From the NCBI GenBank assembly GCA_035610365.1, contig CM069435.1, forward strand, positions 92,041,389-92,105,388: 64,000 nucleotides of DNA, in the 5' to 3' direction. Positions within the stretch are counted from its first letter, which is position 1; each line of letters begins with the position of its first letter. A program made the translations under genes and the position numbers. The DNA comes from Aquatica leii. Its lineage: Eukaryota; Arthropoda; Insecta; Coleoptera; Lampyridae. Below are positions 44,492 through 56,105 of the stretch, one piece after another. A model generated the notes under the pieces. That model was not told the DNA's origin. It ran no database searches and saw nothing but the letters and a program-made list of their open reading frames with translations.

Positions 44492-44958
44492 ACGCTCAGA
44501 TGAAACAAAGCTGGAACTTGCGGTGGTGCCCAATTTCACTTTGTTTTATGTTGTTTTTTTTTTGTATGTAGCGTTTATAATTATTAAACAAGATATTCTT
44601 TATGATTTGTTTTAAAAATAAAATAAGTCTTAATTTCACTCATCAGTGCTAAAAAATAATTATAGTAGGTAATTGTAGAATTAGATCTGCGGCAGCTTCC
44701 GCATTGTACGCTGCAAAAATTGTAAAATATATATGAAAATTGCACATAAACAATTTATTGAGCACAAAATTTACTACAAAAAAGTCCGCGGGAGTGTATA
44801 ATTATGTCTAATAGTTTAAGAATTACAGAATTTTAATTTAATGTGAGACATTTTCGTGCAGCTTTGCACACTTGTATCTTCTAAACTGTTGAAGCTAATT
44901 GTACTCTTCTGGAGACTTTTTTATAGTAAATTTTAATTTTTTTTAATTTTAATGATTT

Positions 44959-45483
44959 TTGTGTACTTTTGCTAACTCTAACACTAATAATATTATGTAC
45001 ACAAAAATCATAAATGTTCCAAACCTAACAAAAAGATTAATTCTGATCTTAAAAACAAATAACATTAAAATAATAATGTATAACACTAATACTATTTACA
45101 ACATGTTCTACAGCAAAACGAAAGATAAAATTGACATAACTGATAAACACAATATAGTATATAAATTAGAATGTATGGATTGTCAAAGTTGCTACATTGG
45201 ACAAACAAAACAAAAAGTTAAAAATTGTATTAACAACCATAAATACGACTGTAAAACTAAAAAAGGAGAAACAGCGTTATCTGTACATCACATCGACACA
45301 GGACATAATTTCGATTTTAACAACCCTAGTATTTTAGATGTGGAAAATAATTACAATAAAAGATTAGTCTCTGAAATGATCTGTATCAACGTATACAAAA
45401 ATAATATTAATTTTAATACGGACACTAATAATTTAAGTAGTATTTATAATAATTTAATTTCTAAAATTACGAAAAATTATTAA
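44959..45483 (+). pseudogene. Penelope-like element E, GIY-YIG domain
   Basis: An open frame of 174 codons; the ATG is probably internal to a longer protein. Reads HNIVYKLECMDCQSCYIGQT, then a HH-DTGHNFDF segment and KRLVSEMICINVYKNNINFN: the PLE endonuclease with YIG, catalytic Arg region replaced by KQK, and the late Glu. The residues before it (VPNLTKRLILILKTNNIKII) match the linker after PLE RT. It is 5'-truncated inside the foldback repeat. A hammerhead follows at 45808. Confidence 0.8.
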
Positions 45484-45807
45484 GTGTGTTTCGCGGTTAT
45501 TTTCAATTAGTCTATTTTGATAACAGGTTTCCTTGAAATAAGTGTTTGATTATACATATCATAGTGTTTGCCCCCATGTCATTTATTATTTATACTTATT
45601 TATTGTTTTTAATCATTGACTATTAATAATCACATTTTTGTCAATTAAGTTTAGAACCTGTTTTATGGTTGTCAAACTTCGGAGTAAGTGCTCAAATGTT
45701 CTACGTAAGTTCTTACGTTTACTCTTTTTTCTGTTTACAACTGTAATTTAGTTACTACTGACTTATTAGATTAGATAGTTGTTGTACTTACGTTAATAAA
45801 TTGCAAT

Positions 45808-45846
45808 GGCCTGATGAAGTACACATTTAGTGCACGAAACGTCGCC
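45808..45846 (+). ncRNA. Hammerhead ribozyme of PLE E
   Basis: GGC, CTGATGA, stem II GTACAC/GTGCAC (one mismatch) with loop ATTTA, GAAA, CGTC, GCC. GGC/GCC closes stem I and ACGT gives the minimal stem III known from PLE and retrozyme hammerheads; cleavage is expected after GTC. It sits about 325 bases after the GIY-YIG stop, the usual place in PLE pseudo-LTRs. All core residues are present. Confidence 0.8.
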
Positions 45847-46715
45847 TCAAAGAAAAACTGAGCAGTTTTTTTTATGTCCCTCCTTGAAAGAAGATTCCAA
45901 TAGTGTTACTTGTAGATTATCATCTTTGAGCTAATAAAAGCTATTAAAAAATTGTTTAACGTCGACCATGAGTCAAGAACGGTTATGAAATTTACCTATC
46001 ATCTCAATAGAATCGTCTATATTAGAAGAAATAGATATTCACCATATCATAAAAAAATTGCCGACATGAGGCTCAAAAAGTGGATATTTGTGAATTGCGG
46101 ATTTTTTAATTTGTGAAAATAGGTTTTATTTTGCTTTGTAATATTAAGTAGATCTGCCTGACAGTTCTAGCAGATAGAATTTATTATTTATTTTTATTTG
46201 TTAGGTAGAGAATTTGTTTTAATTACATGTTGGTATTTTTTTGTTATTTTTAAGAGTTGTACTATTGCATTTACATGTGTATTAACATACCTTGTATAGT
46301 GTATTTGATTTGTATATTTTTCTATTTTTGTATTTTTTGTATTATTGTCATTTGAATAGATATGTATTTGTTTTTGCTTAACTTTTTATTTAACAATACC
46401 AAACAATTGTTTTAACTATAATTGTCATGGGCGCAATGAAACTTTTTTCACACAGGCGCCATTAAGTATCGGCGCAACACTTATACTTTTAAATTGACCG
46501 CTCGCAAATGAAAAAAAATTATAGAATTGGATCTAATTAAAAACCACTTTGTTTTATCTTAATGATTTTTAATAAAATTGACGCAAAACTTACCTATCTA
46601 CGTTTTAACCTATTACGTAAGTTAGACCTTGATGAGTAGTATAAGATTTACTACTTCAAATTTGAACTGTTATGTTGTTTATTTTTTTCATTGTTTCTAT
46701 TTTTTAAATAAACTC
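45847..46715. other. AT-rich intergenic, PLE tail and nothing else recognised
   Basis: No gene is visible. Confidence 0.4.
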
Positions 46716-48385
46716 TACCCACAAAACCAAATAGGTTCCATAATAATGCTTTTAGAAGCATAGAGGCAGTATTGATATTACTGAAAGCCTTCCTGTAGCA
46801 GTAGAATGGTTTATGTTTAGAGATAGGTTTTGACACTCCAGTAGAATGCTGTACAGTTAGCGCTTATAGAGTTCTATTAGACGTTGTACAAAAGCAGGCC
46901 AAAGGTAGAAGTTTTCACGTTCCATTAGAATGCTTTAAAATAGTGCCAATGTAGTACTTTCCTATGTTGTAGAATAGCATGACAAAGTTAACGACTAAAA
47001 GGTAATTGATTTGCATGCTTTTACAGGGTTTTAATAGCATACCATAAGAAACACAAAAAGCATGAAATGATTAGTTTTAAGTCATTTTTATTAAGAAATT
47101 TGTACAGTATCTTTGTCTAAACTATAATAATTTTTAATCAATGGTTTGCGAATTTGTAGTTTGCTGCATCATCCTAATTATTTCATTTTTAATCTCGCTT
47201 TGCCATGACGTAGCCATTGGAACACCTTCTCATTAATAACATCTATACGAACTCCTTTGAATCAACTTTGGGTTAACTCTATAACAAAATTATGCGATTA
47301 ATTATTTTTATTATCTATTATCAGTCGCATGCATTTTCACTAGATTCATAACAAAAATGTGTTTCTTTTTATGAATAAAATAAATTTTTTATTACAATGC
47401 TTTTTAAGTTTAAGTCCGCAGGTTGGCCACCCCTGTTCTAAAAAAATAACTGGATGCCAAGTAAAAAATAAACAATAACAATAAAGCGCTAAAACGTGGA
47501 TAAGCTGATCGTACAAAAATAGATATGTTGTCAATTGTTTCTTTTTGTACTTACTTTTACTTAAATCAGCAGAACTTCTAATAGCTTTTTCTTCTTTAAT
47601 TCAGCACAAAAAAAGAACACATTTACAAATATAGACTAAGCCCGAATCAAACTCGGTAGACGGTACATATCTCGTCACAATTCTCAGAAATCAACAATCT
47701 TATTTACATTTACAGTATCAAACGCGAATGCATAGGTTTTTTATTGCGTACATATCTTTATCAACAAAATTTAGATGTGGGCGTTTAATCTCTACAGAAA
47801 GTTATTTTTGTTTAGGTATTACAATTTAGCAACTTGTACAAACGGTTTTTTCTGATATTAAAAATTATATTTCTTTATCTCAAATAAAGAACGATTAAAC
47901 CGATTTTAGAGGTACTAAAACACTAAAAGAATGTTATCATGTTAGTCGTAATACTTGAATTTTAATACATTGTCAAGGCTGCTATAAACACTTTATTTTT
48001 TATATCAATATAGAAGGCCTATAGGAGTGATTTTAAAGGAATCTTTTAGGGTACTTTATTCTCCTTCTATATGCATTGTTATAGAATCAATATGGGAACG
48101 CCATTAGAATGCTACATTTCTAATACTTTAGTAATTCCAATCAACTGCCATTTTAAGGCTGCTATAAGCACTTCTTTCTTAAATTAAATATAGTATTCCT
48201 ATAAAAGTGTTTTTAAAAGAATCTTTTAGAGTACTTTATTCTTCTTATATAGGCATTCTTATAGAATACGTTTTAAATTAAGTGTGTTATTAGAAGTCCA
48301 TACACAAACTACTATTGGAATGCTTTAGAAATGAATATTTGGGAATGCTTATCGAACCTACATGGAACTTATGGTTTTGTGGGTA
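46716..48385. mobile_element. Non-coding DNA element with inverted ends
   Basis: Starts TACCCACAAAACCAAATAGG and ends with the complement of TACCCACAAAACCATAAG, both followed inward by GTTCCAT. Inside, AGAATGCT-type words recur near both ends (46842, 46925, 48100, 48320, 48345). About 1.67 kb, no coding frame, no clear target duplication. The superfamily was not identified. Confidence 0.65.
47978..48325 (+). repeat. Two tandem copies of a 175-bp unit
   Basis: AAGGCTGCTATAAACACTT at 47978 and AAGGCTGCTATAAGCACTT at 48153 start two diverged copies that share AATCTTTTAG-GTACTTTATT and later phrases. They lie inside the element at 46716-48385. Confidence 0.75.
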
Positions 48386-49855
48386 AATTGGTTAGCATTA
48401 TAATGTTTCTATTTTAAGGTTTAGAGTATAAAAAGAAGGTGTTGAAAACTACCACAATATTACCTACGTAATATAATGAACAAGGTTTATTACAATTTTC
48501 AAAAATAAGAATGTATACTATTATATTATTTTGAACTATTTTTTAATCCAAATTCAGTAAAATCGACATTTGCACATGTTTGGGATAATCGTCATACTCT
48601 TTTTTTTTACAAATTGTTTCATCCTTTTAATAACATCAATAACAAACAAATTCTTGAATTACTAGAGTTGATTTATATGAAAATATCAAATAAAAATTTT
48701 TTGTTGAACGATCAAAGCAATTTCAATTATGATTTTTAAACTTAAATTATCTTATTTCTAAATTGCACCATTTTCCTTTTTCGAATAATTTACATTTAAC
48801 TTTATGTAAAACTTAGATTTTTTAATTATCCATTAGTTACAAATTTTCATATTTGACATTTTTCAAAAAAATTTTTTGTAATCTTAACTTTTTATAAGTT
48901 GTAAATATTTCTTGTACTTTTCTGAAGATGAGCTTCATTATGTTATAGCTCAAAATATATGTAAATAATACATTCTGAAAGTTAACGAATTAATTATTGA
49001 TGGACTGGTAATTTGAATAATTTAAAAATTGACCAATAACAATAAATCCCCTTTTTACGTATTGATAACTAGATGTGTACCGACGACTTGATATTTACTT
49101 TTGAATTTTGCTGTGATAACTGTTTTTCTTTACTCTGTTTCTTTGATGTTTATTGTGATGCAGTTAATCGTTGTGATAACATTATTGACGCAAAGTTGTG
49201 TTGCGAGTTTGAGTATTCTTTCTCTGGCCCAGACATTTTTTTCTTCTATTTGCAATGAAATGTGGCGTAGAGCACCATCTATCAGATGAAGCTAAGTACT
49301 AACAACTCAACAACAATTTAAAAATTTACCGATTCTATAATTTTTTCTCCTATTAATATTAAACAAATGCGGTACTGACTATAAAAAAAACATTAAAAAA
49401 ATGAACTTTACTATAACATGAATCCTCTCTCTAGTCTTAACTGATTTATAACGCTAATAATATTTACAAATGCTTGACTGTTGATACAATTTCAACATTC
49501 AAATTTTATTTTCGTTCTATGTTGATAACTTTACAGTGAAATCGTTTATAACTTAAACCAGTAATTACTAATAGTTTTTATTATAAAACATTATAAATCA
49601 GATTTATTAAATTATTTCGTTTATGCATTTTAAAATTTGAACATAAATTATCGGTTTAACATCTGTGTTTTGGTCGAGTTGCATTTGGTGACCACCGCGG
49701 CTTTTTTTCGACTAAGTGTAGCTTTGTCGGTGTCGTAAGAGTTGTTTTTCTTGTAAATCATGCCTGCATCAAAACCGCCACAATTTTTATATTGAAATGA
49801 TATGCTTGATAACTTAAAATAACCAATAAGCTATTACCCTAAAACGGTACAAGTT
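48386..49855. other. AT-rich intergenic
   Basis: Two overlapping plus-strand frames at 49073-49289 encode hydrophobic peptides without a family motif. Nothing else is seen. Confidence 0.4.
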
Positions 49856-49861
49856 AGAGGA

Positions 49862-50392
49862 AAGTTGCACATAAACATTTTTATAGAGGACAAAATTTAT
49901 TATAAAAAAGTCGGCGGAAGGGTACCATTACCTTCAATAGTTTAGAAGATACACGTGTGCAAAGTTGCACAAAAATTATATTAAAATTCTGTAACTCTTA
50001 AACACTACCGCGGACTTTTTTGTAGTAAATTTTGTCCTCAATAAATTGTTTATGTGCAATTTTCATCTATATTGTACCGTTTTCGCAGTGTACAAGGCGG
50101 AAGTTCGCGCGAGTATAATTCTGCAATGACTATAATCATTTTTCATCACTGCTGAGTGAAATTAAGACTTATTATATTTTTAAAACATAAAGCAAATCAT
50201 AAAGAATATGTTGTTTAATAATAATAAACACTGCATCCGAAATATACAAAAAATGAAGTGAAATTGGGCCGCAAGTTCTAGATTTGTTTTATCTGAGCGT
50301 TTCATCGTTTCGTTACACGAGCCTTCGAATCAAGCTCTCTATAAGTGTTTTCAACACTAAAAGATTATATAAAAACATTGTGATGCTATTGA
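49862..50392 (-). repeat. Foldback repeat copy 2 (uninterrupted)
   Basis: Inverted copy of 37335-37408 plus 44492-44938 without Gypsy-2: GATGAAACGCTCAGATAAAA spans the point where Gypsy-2 inserted in copy 1. It carries inner inverted arms (about 49864-49922 and 50010-50066). Confidence 0.85.
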
Positions 50393-51260
50393 TTTTTGCA
50401 AACGTTTTTCCAACGGAGTAGTATAATATTTCCGTTACACTATGCCTCTGCTGTCGTCGTAAAAACATCTTATAGATGAAACAACAAATCTTAAATTACC
50501 TGTCTCTAAACTTTTATTTGTCTCGTTTCAACGCTATTTGATTAGTTCTTACAAATAAAAAAAAAACAAAGCGTATTGATAAGATCGAGTATTGCTCACA
50601 ATAAAAAAACTGTAAGATGCATTTGGAGTTGTAATATATGCTGCTGTGTCGATGGTCATTTGATCCGTGTGTACCTATTTGAGTATTTTATGTTGATGCA
50701 ACTGCTGATAGTTTAATTTCAAGAACAAAACGTAGACCAGCTTTTCGAATAGACTGCATTTATAGCTAAATAAAATCATAATAGTTTCCGTTTATTATAA
50801 AAGCGTAATCAAGTGGAAATTTCTTTGTAACCTAATTTTCTTATAAGAATTTATAGTATAAGTATTTTTGTGTTATTTGGGTATGTAATTCAGTAAGATA
50901 TAATTGTTTATTTTCAGTCTGTTATGTTATAAACTGAAGTGTGCTCATATGAGAAAGAAACTGGGCACACATAGCGTAACCATTGCATATTGTAATCTGC
51001 ATTCATGTTTGTTTTGTTTTTAGAATCGATTGCCCATCAGTTAGTGTTCGGAGTTTTTATGGAAAACGTATGTCATACTAGAGGAAGCTGTAGACAGAGT
51101 ATGAGCTAATTTTCGAAATAATGCAAAGATTGTTATTATTAATACAATTTTCCATTCTGGATAATTCCCGTGTTGTCGTTGCATGCGTTGAATGCAAGCT
51201 GAGCTTTCGTCACACGTCGCGTGGACATCTTTAGAACCCGGAATAAACTTTTATAGACCT
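50393..51260. other. AT-rich intergenic, nothing recognised
   Basis: No convincing gene or repeat. Confidence 0.4.
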
Positions 51261-51265
51261 GCTAT

Positions 51266-51774
51266 CTAAATCTCCGGCAAAGCAAAACTAGAATCTCGGC
51301 TAAGATTAAAAGAATTTTTAATTATTTAAATTAACTCCTTAATTTTTCGCTGATAGTAATTATAAACATTTGCCAAGATTTTAGTGTTTTCAAACATAAT
51401 GTGATAATCCGTTTCTAGCACGTATTTTGCCACGACTGACTTCAAAGATTGTTTAAAACAATTACACCTTTGATGCTTTTTAATACGAATTTCCACGCTT
51501 CTACCCGTTTCTCTTATATATGCACGATCACAATAGCAAGCAATGCTACAAATGCAGTCAGAATGAAAAAGGAATAACGTCGTTTACCGGATTTAAGAAC
51601 AGTAGAAAACCGAGTAACAATGTTGTGTTTAGACAACATTTTTCTTACACGGTCCCTGGTACCTTTAGCATATGATAGATAAGCGATAGACACTGATTGA
51701 AACATAGATTCCGTTATTACTCTTGCCTTAGCAGACGTAATACTTATTCTATTGTAATTATTGACGACTAACAC
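51266..51774 (-). pseudogene. Penelope-like element F, linker and GIY-YIG fragment
   Basis: Reads SYAKGTRDRVRKMLSKHNIV (segment between RT and endonuclease), then after a frameshift near 51525 ETGRSVEIRIKKHQRCNCFK, VVAKYVLETDYHIMFENTKI, and after a stop FNLSRDSSFALPEI. The GIY block is lost at the frameshift. Confidence 0.7.
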
Positions 51775-51851
51775 ACTTTAATTAGATGATTCAAATCTTT
51801 TTGAAGATCTTGGGGTTGACTTAACAAAACAGCTCTACACTAAAGAATCCA

Positions 51852-52158
51852 CTAGGTATTCTTAGTTTGCAAAGTGACATAAACAAGATCAGGTTCTATG
51901 TTCTGTTTTTGACGAAATGAGGGGGTGTAAGCTTTAATAGCTTGCATGCGAACTTTAATAAAACGATCAAACTTAATCAATTCCTCAACCAAACTTGCGC
52001 CAAATTAAACTTAGTTTGATATACGGGAGAAATATTTTTAACTAGTATTTTCAATTGTTTTTCTTCAGGAAGAGATTCATTGAGACGCAAAAACATGTAG
52101 CGTATAATAGCAACAAAGATACTAATTGGTTCCTCGGGAGTTTGAAACGATCGACATT
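51852..52158 (-). pseudogene. Gypsy-3 gag fragment
   Basis: Reads FQTPEEPISIFVAIIRYMFL, RLNESLPEEKQLKILVKNIS, PVYQTKFNL, then in the next frame LVEELIKFDRFIKVRMQAIK and AYTPS. This is the capsid C-terminal region of a Ty3/Gypsy Gag. A matching LTR edge and primer site lie just upstream at 52246-52270, so this is the start of a Gypsy copy cut off by PLE F. Confidence 0.65.
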
Positions 52159-52245
52159 TAATTTATAACTTATTTTAAAACAAAATTATAAATCGCTAAA
52201 AACTTTTAAAAATTGGAAAACAAATACGCAAACAATAACTTAAAG

Positions 52246-52264
52246 AGCCCCACGTTGGGCGCTA
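52246..52264 (-). promoter_or_regulatory. Gypsy-3 primer binding site and LTR edge
   Basis: On the minus strand AGCGCCCAACGTGGGGCTC follows an LTR edge ending TAACATAAATATTT. This is close to the TGGCGCCCAACGTGGGGC site common in insect Gypsy elements. The related palindrome at 58597-58646 uses the same words. Confidence 0.65.
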
Positions 52265-52388
52265 AATATTTATGTTACGTATTAAAGGATGTTATCGTAA
52301 AATTGCTTAGAAAATGTAACATAAAGGTGATTGCTCGGCTTTGCTCAGTGAGATGGGTGTGAGTGGTACTATAAATAAAATAAATATA

Positions 52389-52394
52389 TTTATT
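52389..52394 (-). promoter_or_regulatory. Putative poly(A) signal of transporter gene 2
   Basis: AATAAA on the minus strand about 115 bases after the stop of gene 2. It may instead belong to the Gypsy-3 LTR. Confidence 0.3.
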
Positions 52395-52508
52395 CTAACA
52401 CACTTTTAATCTTGATTTTAATATTAACATTAAAGGAATACAATATTCTACATCATATATCAATTTATATATCACATCGAGATGGCTTACGAAACAAAAG
52501 TTCTCGTT

Positions 52509-54217
52509 TTAAATTCCACTCGATCGAATATATATAGTGTGTTTCCAAAAATAGTTTTCAATATCGGTTAGTTTGTAATTATGAGTTTCCGGCAGAAACA
52601 AATAAATAAAAACCATCGCAAACAAGCACATGATTGCAAAAAAATATTGTACGTTTGCGGAACCACCAACATAGTGGTATAGTGGAAAGTACCATTGTAG
52701 CATTGCAAAAGTAAACAATTGTGATACTGCTAATATTAAGCTGTAAGCCGTTCCGCGTATCTGAATCGGAAACAACTCGCCTGCTAGTATGAAAGGTATC
52801 GACGCTATTCCAATCGACGAGAAAGCGATATACAAAAACAAAAAACAAACTGGAGCCCACGTGTGGTCTGAGGCACCTAAAAAAACAAACAAACAATAAA
52901 GTTTAACGTTTATTATCAAATTACCTTGTCGAATCCAGTAAGTGTTTAAACCAGATAAGCTTATGCACACCGCCATGCCACCGACACTCACCAGCAACAA
53001 AGTGCGCCTGTTAAATTTGTTCATCATAATAGTTGCAGCAATAGATACCACAACTTTCAGACTAAAAACGTAGATCGAAGCTAAGTACGGGTCTATCTTC
53101 GTGCTAATATCTTCAAAAAATATTACACCATTAAGCATAATTACATGAACGCCCGTAAAATCTTGGAAAAAAAATATTACAACAAGAATCAAAAAAGGTT
53201 TATAAAAAATGGGTAAAAGAAATGTTTTCAATTTCAGTTTCCAATCAAGCGTTTCTTCTAACTGGTTTTGTAGTTGCTCTCTTTGTATGGTAATCAATTC
53301 TTGTTTCACCTAAAAATAGTATTACGTTGATTAAGACAAACAAAAGAAGACTTACTAATTCGGCACTGGTGCTATTATATTTGTGAAACCAAATCAAATA
53401 TTTTTTACTTTGATTTATTTTCTTTTTTGATACCAACCACGCTGGGCTTTCTGGTAAAAAAATATAACGACGATGGGTATTATAAGATAAACATTGGTGA
53501 TCCAAACCACTGTTCTCCAATGCATAATCCAACCTTTCAGATAGGTTAATACCGTACCTACAGACGAGAAAACTTCCAATAGGAATAAAAAAGAGCCTCT
53601 TATATCTGGTCTACTAATCTCACTTACGTAAATTACGGAAGAATTTCCGAGTAACACTGTAGGAGAAGTTTTTTTTAAATGTAACAAATTTATAACTGAT
53701 CGTACTTAAACTGATTCCAACAATGATTCGTCCCCAAATAATCATAGACATATTTGTTGAGGCTGCAATTAAACATAGACCAAGTACGCCAAATACGCTA
53801 GAAATAATTATAGTTCTAAGTCTCCCAAAACTATCTATCAATATTCCACAGAGTAAAAATGTAACTAAACCGGAGAAAAACGGCGCGCTTGCTGCAAAGT
53901 AACCAAATTAGAATTAATCACCATCTTCTGCAAAGTTAACTATACCAATCCAAGCACTGTCAGATTCTGTAACCGATATGACATTAACACTGGTGGTATT
54001 TTGTTCATTCAGCATCTGCGGGATTATAATTCCAGAATGTGCCATTACCTGTCCAGTAAATAAATTTAACGAAGAAACAACTGTTGCTGCTAGAGCCTAA
54101 ATAAAACAACTTAATTAATAATCATGGCACAAATCTAGATACCTGAGGAAAAACATTTATCAACTTTTTAACGTCGACATCTTCTTTTAGTCTCAAACAT
54201 GTTTCAGTTTCTTCCAT
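52509..54217 (-). pseudogene. MFS sugar transporter, Tret1-like (gene 2), one-base frameshift
   Basis: Paralogue of gene 1 in the same orientation. Exons: 54217-54143, 54096-53946, 53891-53706, 53656-53356, 53309-52925, 52876-52509; introns 46, 54, 49, 46 and 48 bases, all GT-AG. The sum is 1466 bases, one short of 489 codons. The missing base lies in a T7 run near 53455-53463 just before the PESP motif: upstream reads IIPIVVIFF, downstream LPESPAWLVSKKK in the next frame. Everything else is conserved, including SEISRPDIRGSF-type and PETHNYKLTDIE motifs. The helix 7 QQ pair of gene 1 reads QD here (FFFQDFTG). Gene 2 lacks the intron that gene 1 has after EVFISIG. It is either a very young pseudogene or a functional gene with a homopolymer error in the assembly. 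Confidence 0.8.
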
Positions 54218-55080
54218 TTTTAATCACAATTAGAATAATCAAAAAACCAAATACTAATTTCTTTTTTTCTGGAAGAACAAAAAATAAGTACTATTAAGTT
54301 TGGGTACTGTTTATCAAATGTTATTTGACCGTTAATAAGCATTTACTTTAACCCTCTATATAATTTTAAACTTTAAACTGACTGATACGATATAAATTAT
54401 CTAATTGGTAAATATGTTTCATATAATTAACTACAATAATGCATACAGGTAGGTATATTATTATATTGGATATAGTTGTTGGTCAAGGTACATGTATACA
54501 AAATATTTCAGGGTGAAATTATTAAAACTTTCAAATAGATCAAATTAGAAAATACTAGATTTCTTTATGGTTATTAAACTAGTGAAAAACTACTAAAACT
54601 TTAAATAAATCAGAAACTAGTATGCAATAATGACTAGAAAGATTCATTTATCTGCTTGAATAATCTCTAAATTCTTTAAAAAACTCACTATTGATTTTGT
54701 TTATTATTTTTTAGTTACTAAAACGTAAAAAAATATTTAATTTTTAAAAACACATATCAATAAGAATAGTAATTGTAATTAAAAAAAAATTAGATTCAAA
54801 TTTTTTATATTTAAGCTTACAAAATTGTTATTTCCAACCTGTAACGTGCACATGGCTAAAGTGCTTTAATTACCATCGACTTTAACCCAAAATAAAGTTA
54901 AGGCAGTGGCAGCTCTGATATTGTAGAATGACGTGGATAAAGTAATGAGTGCAAATCAGCGTACTTTCAATGTGCAAAATATAAACTATTAAAACGTATG
55001 CCAGAATGCTTTTTCACACCTCTACACAACTGAAAAATACAAGTAGAACACATATAAAATAACAAAAACTAAATTTATTT
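54218..55080. other. Upstream region of transporter gene 2, AT-rich
   Basis: Probably holds the promoter of gene 2; no clear motif or gene is seen. Confidence 0.4.
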
Positions 55081-55249
55081 GAAAATCGACGTCTATAAAC
55101 TATAAAGTATTACAATAGAAATAAATTACAGAAGATTTACTAAACTCTCCGGATAAGGAACGCATTGTATTACAAAGTAAACGTACATGATAGAGAAATT
55201 GTATAATTTTTAAATTAAAATATGTATAACATATGCTATTGATGTAAAT

Positions 55250-56105
55250 AACTGGTAATTTTTGACTAACTTTCCAAAATAATTCACCCTCACTTTTCCA
55301 TCTTGGGCACTCTAGGATGCTTCTTTTCTGTCTTTTTAGGATAGAACCAAGAATCCCGTAGCCCATCAGAAGTTTAACCACATAGTCATTTAACCTAGTT
55401 GCCCCTTATTTCACTAACTCATTTACTGTGCTAATTAGCCAGTGTGTCCACTTGCTAACGCTAGTCCTATTCCATCGTTGCTGCCACTTCTCCATCATCG
55501 TGTCCAAAGATAGATGATGTCCAAAATTCTTCACCTTCTTTCTTATACTTTCCTTAATGGATGATATCCCAACCACCACCAAGATAGCTTTTGTTTTGTC
55601 GACACCGTCCTATTGAAGTGGTGCTTCGCCCCCAATCTAGGTCCTTAAATAAAGGCCCCATCCAGGAGAACAAAGCGTACTATTTCTACATATATTCTTT
55701 TCCGCTCAAAGCTTTCTCTTTCCACGCTGGGCATGAGTCCAACCAAACTCTTCACATATTTTTTAGCTTCCTCGTATACACATCTTACGTGCTTAGTCAC
55801 TCTACCGTTTTCTCCGATCTACACGCTCAAGTGTCCCAGAGCTTCTCAGCTTTGAAGCTTAGACTTTCCACTCTTATTGAAACATTCTTCATTCGTTTGT
55901 GTTTGACCAGGGCAATCAATTCTGCTTTCCTTCTTACCAGTTTTGCGCTTTTACATTTGACTACCACCGCTAAGTCGTCTGCGTATCCCAACAGCGTGAC
56001 ACTGCCATAGTAACCCGATATCCGGAAAACGCGGACAAAAATCAAAAAAGTCAACTTCGATATTTTGAATGTAATACTCGATAATAACATAGAGGTGGCT
56101 CTAGT
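55250..56105 (-). pseudogene. R1-like non-LTR retrotransposon ORF2, C-terminal part
   Basis: Reads SVTLLGYADDLAVVVKCKSA (YADD catalytic box of RT), LIALVKHKRM, VRVESLSFKA-type residues, then a decayed thumb and the C-terminal end NDYVVKLLMGYGILGSILKR with LECPRWKSE, matching the LTQLLSGHGYFRKYLHR-C--C end of R1-clade ORF2. Stops and frameshifts are frequent and the 5' part is missing. Confidence 0.65.

Larger units (their letters stand above)
37335..44938 (+). repeat. Foldback repeat copy 1, split by Gypsy-2
   Basis: Left part 37335-37408 and right part 44492-44938. Together they equal the inverted copy at 49862-50392 read on the other strand, with Gypsy-2 and one ACGC duplicate between them. 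The right part contains a pair of inverted arms (GAAAATTGCACATAAACAAT ... and GACTTTTTTATAGTAAATTT). Confidence 0.8.

Noticed and set aside
49073..49289. Two hydrophobic frames resembling membrane receptor pieces
   Set aside because: T-rich DNA gives such frames in any organism; no odorant or gustatory receptor motif is present.
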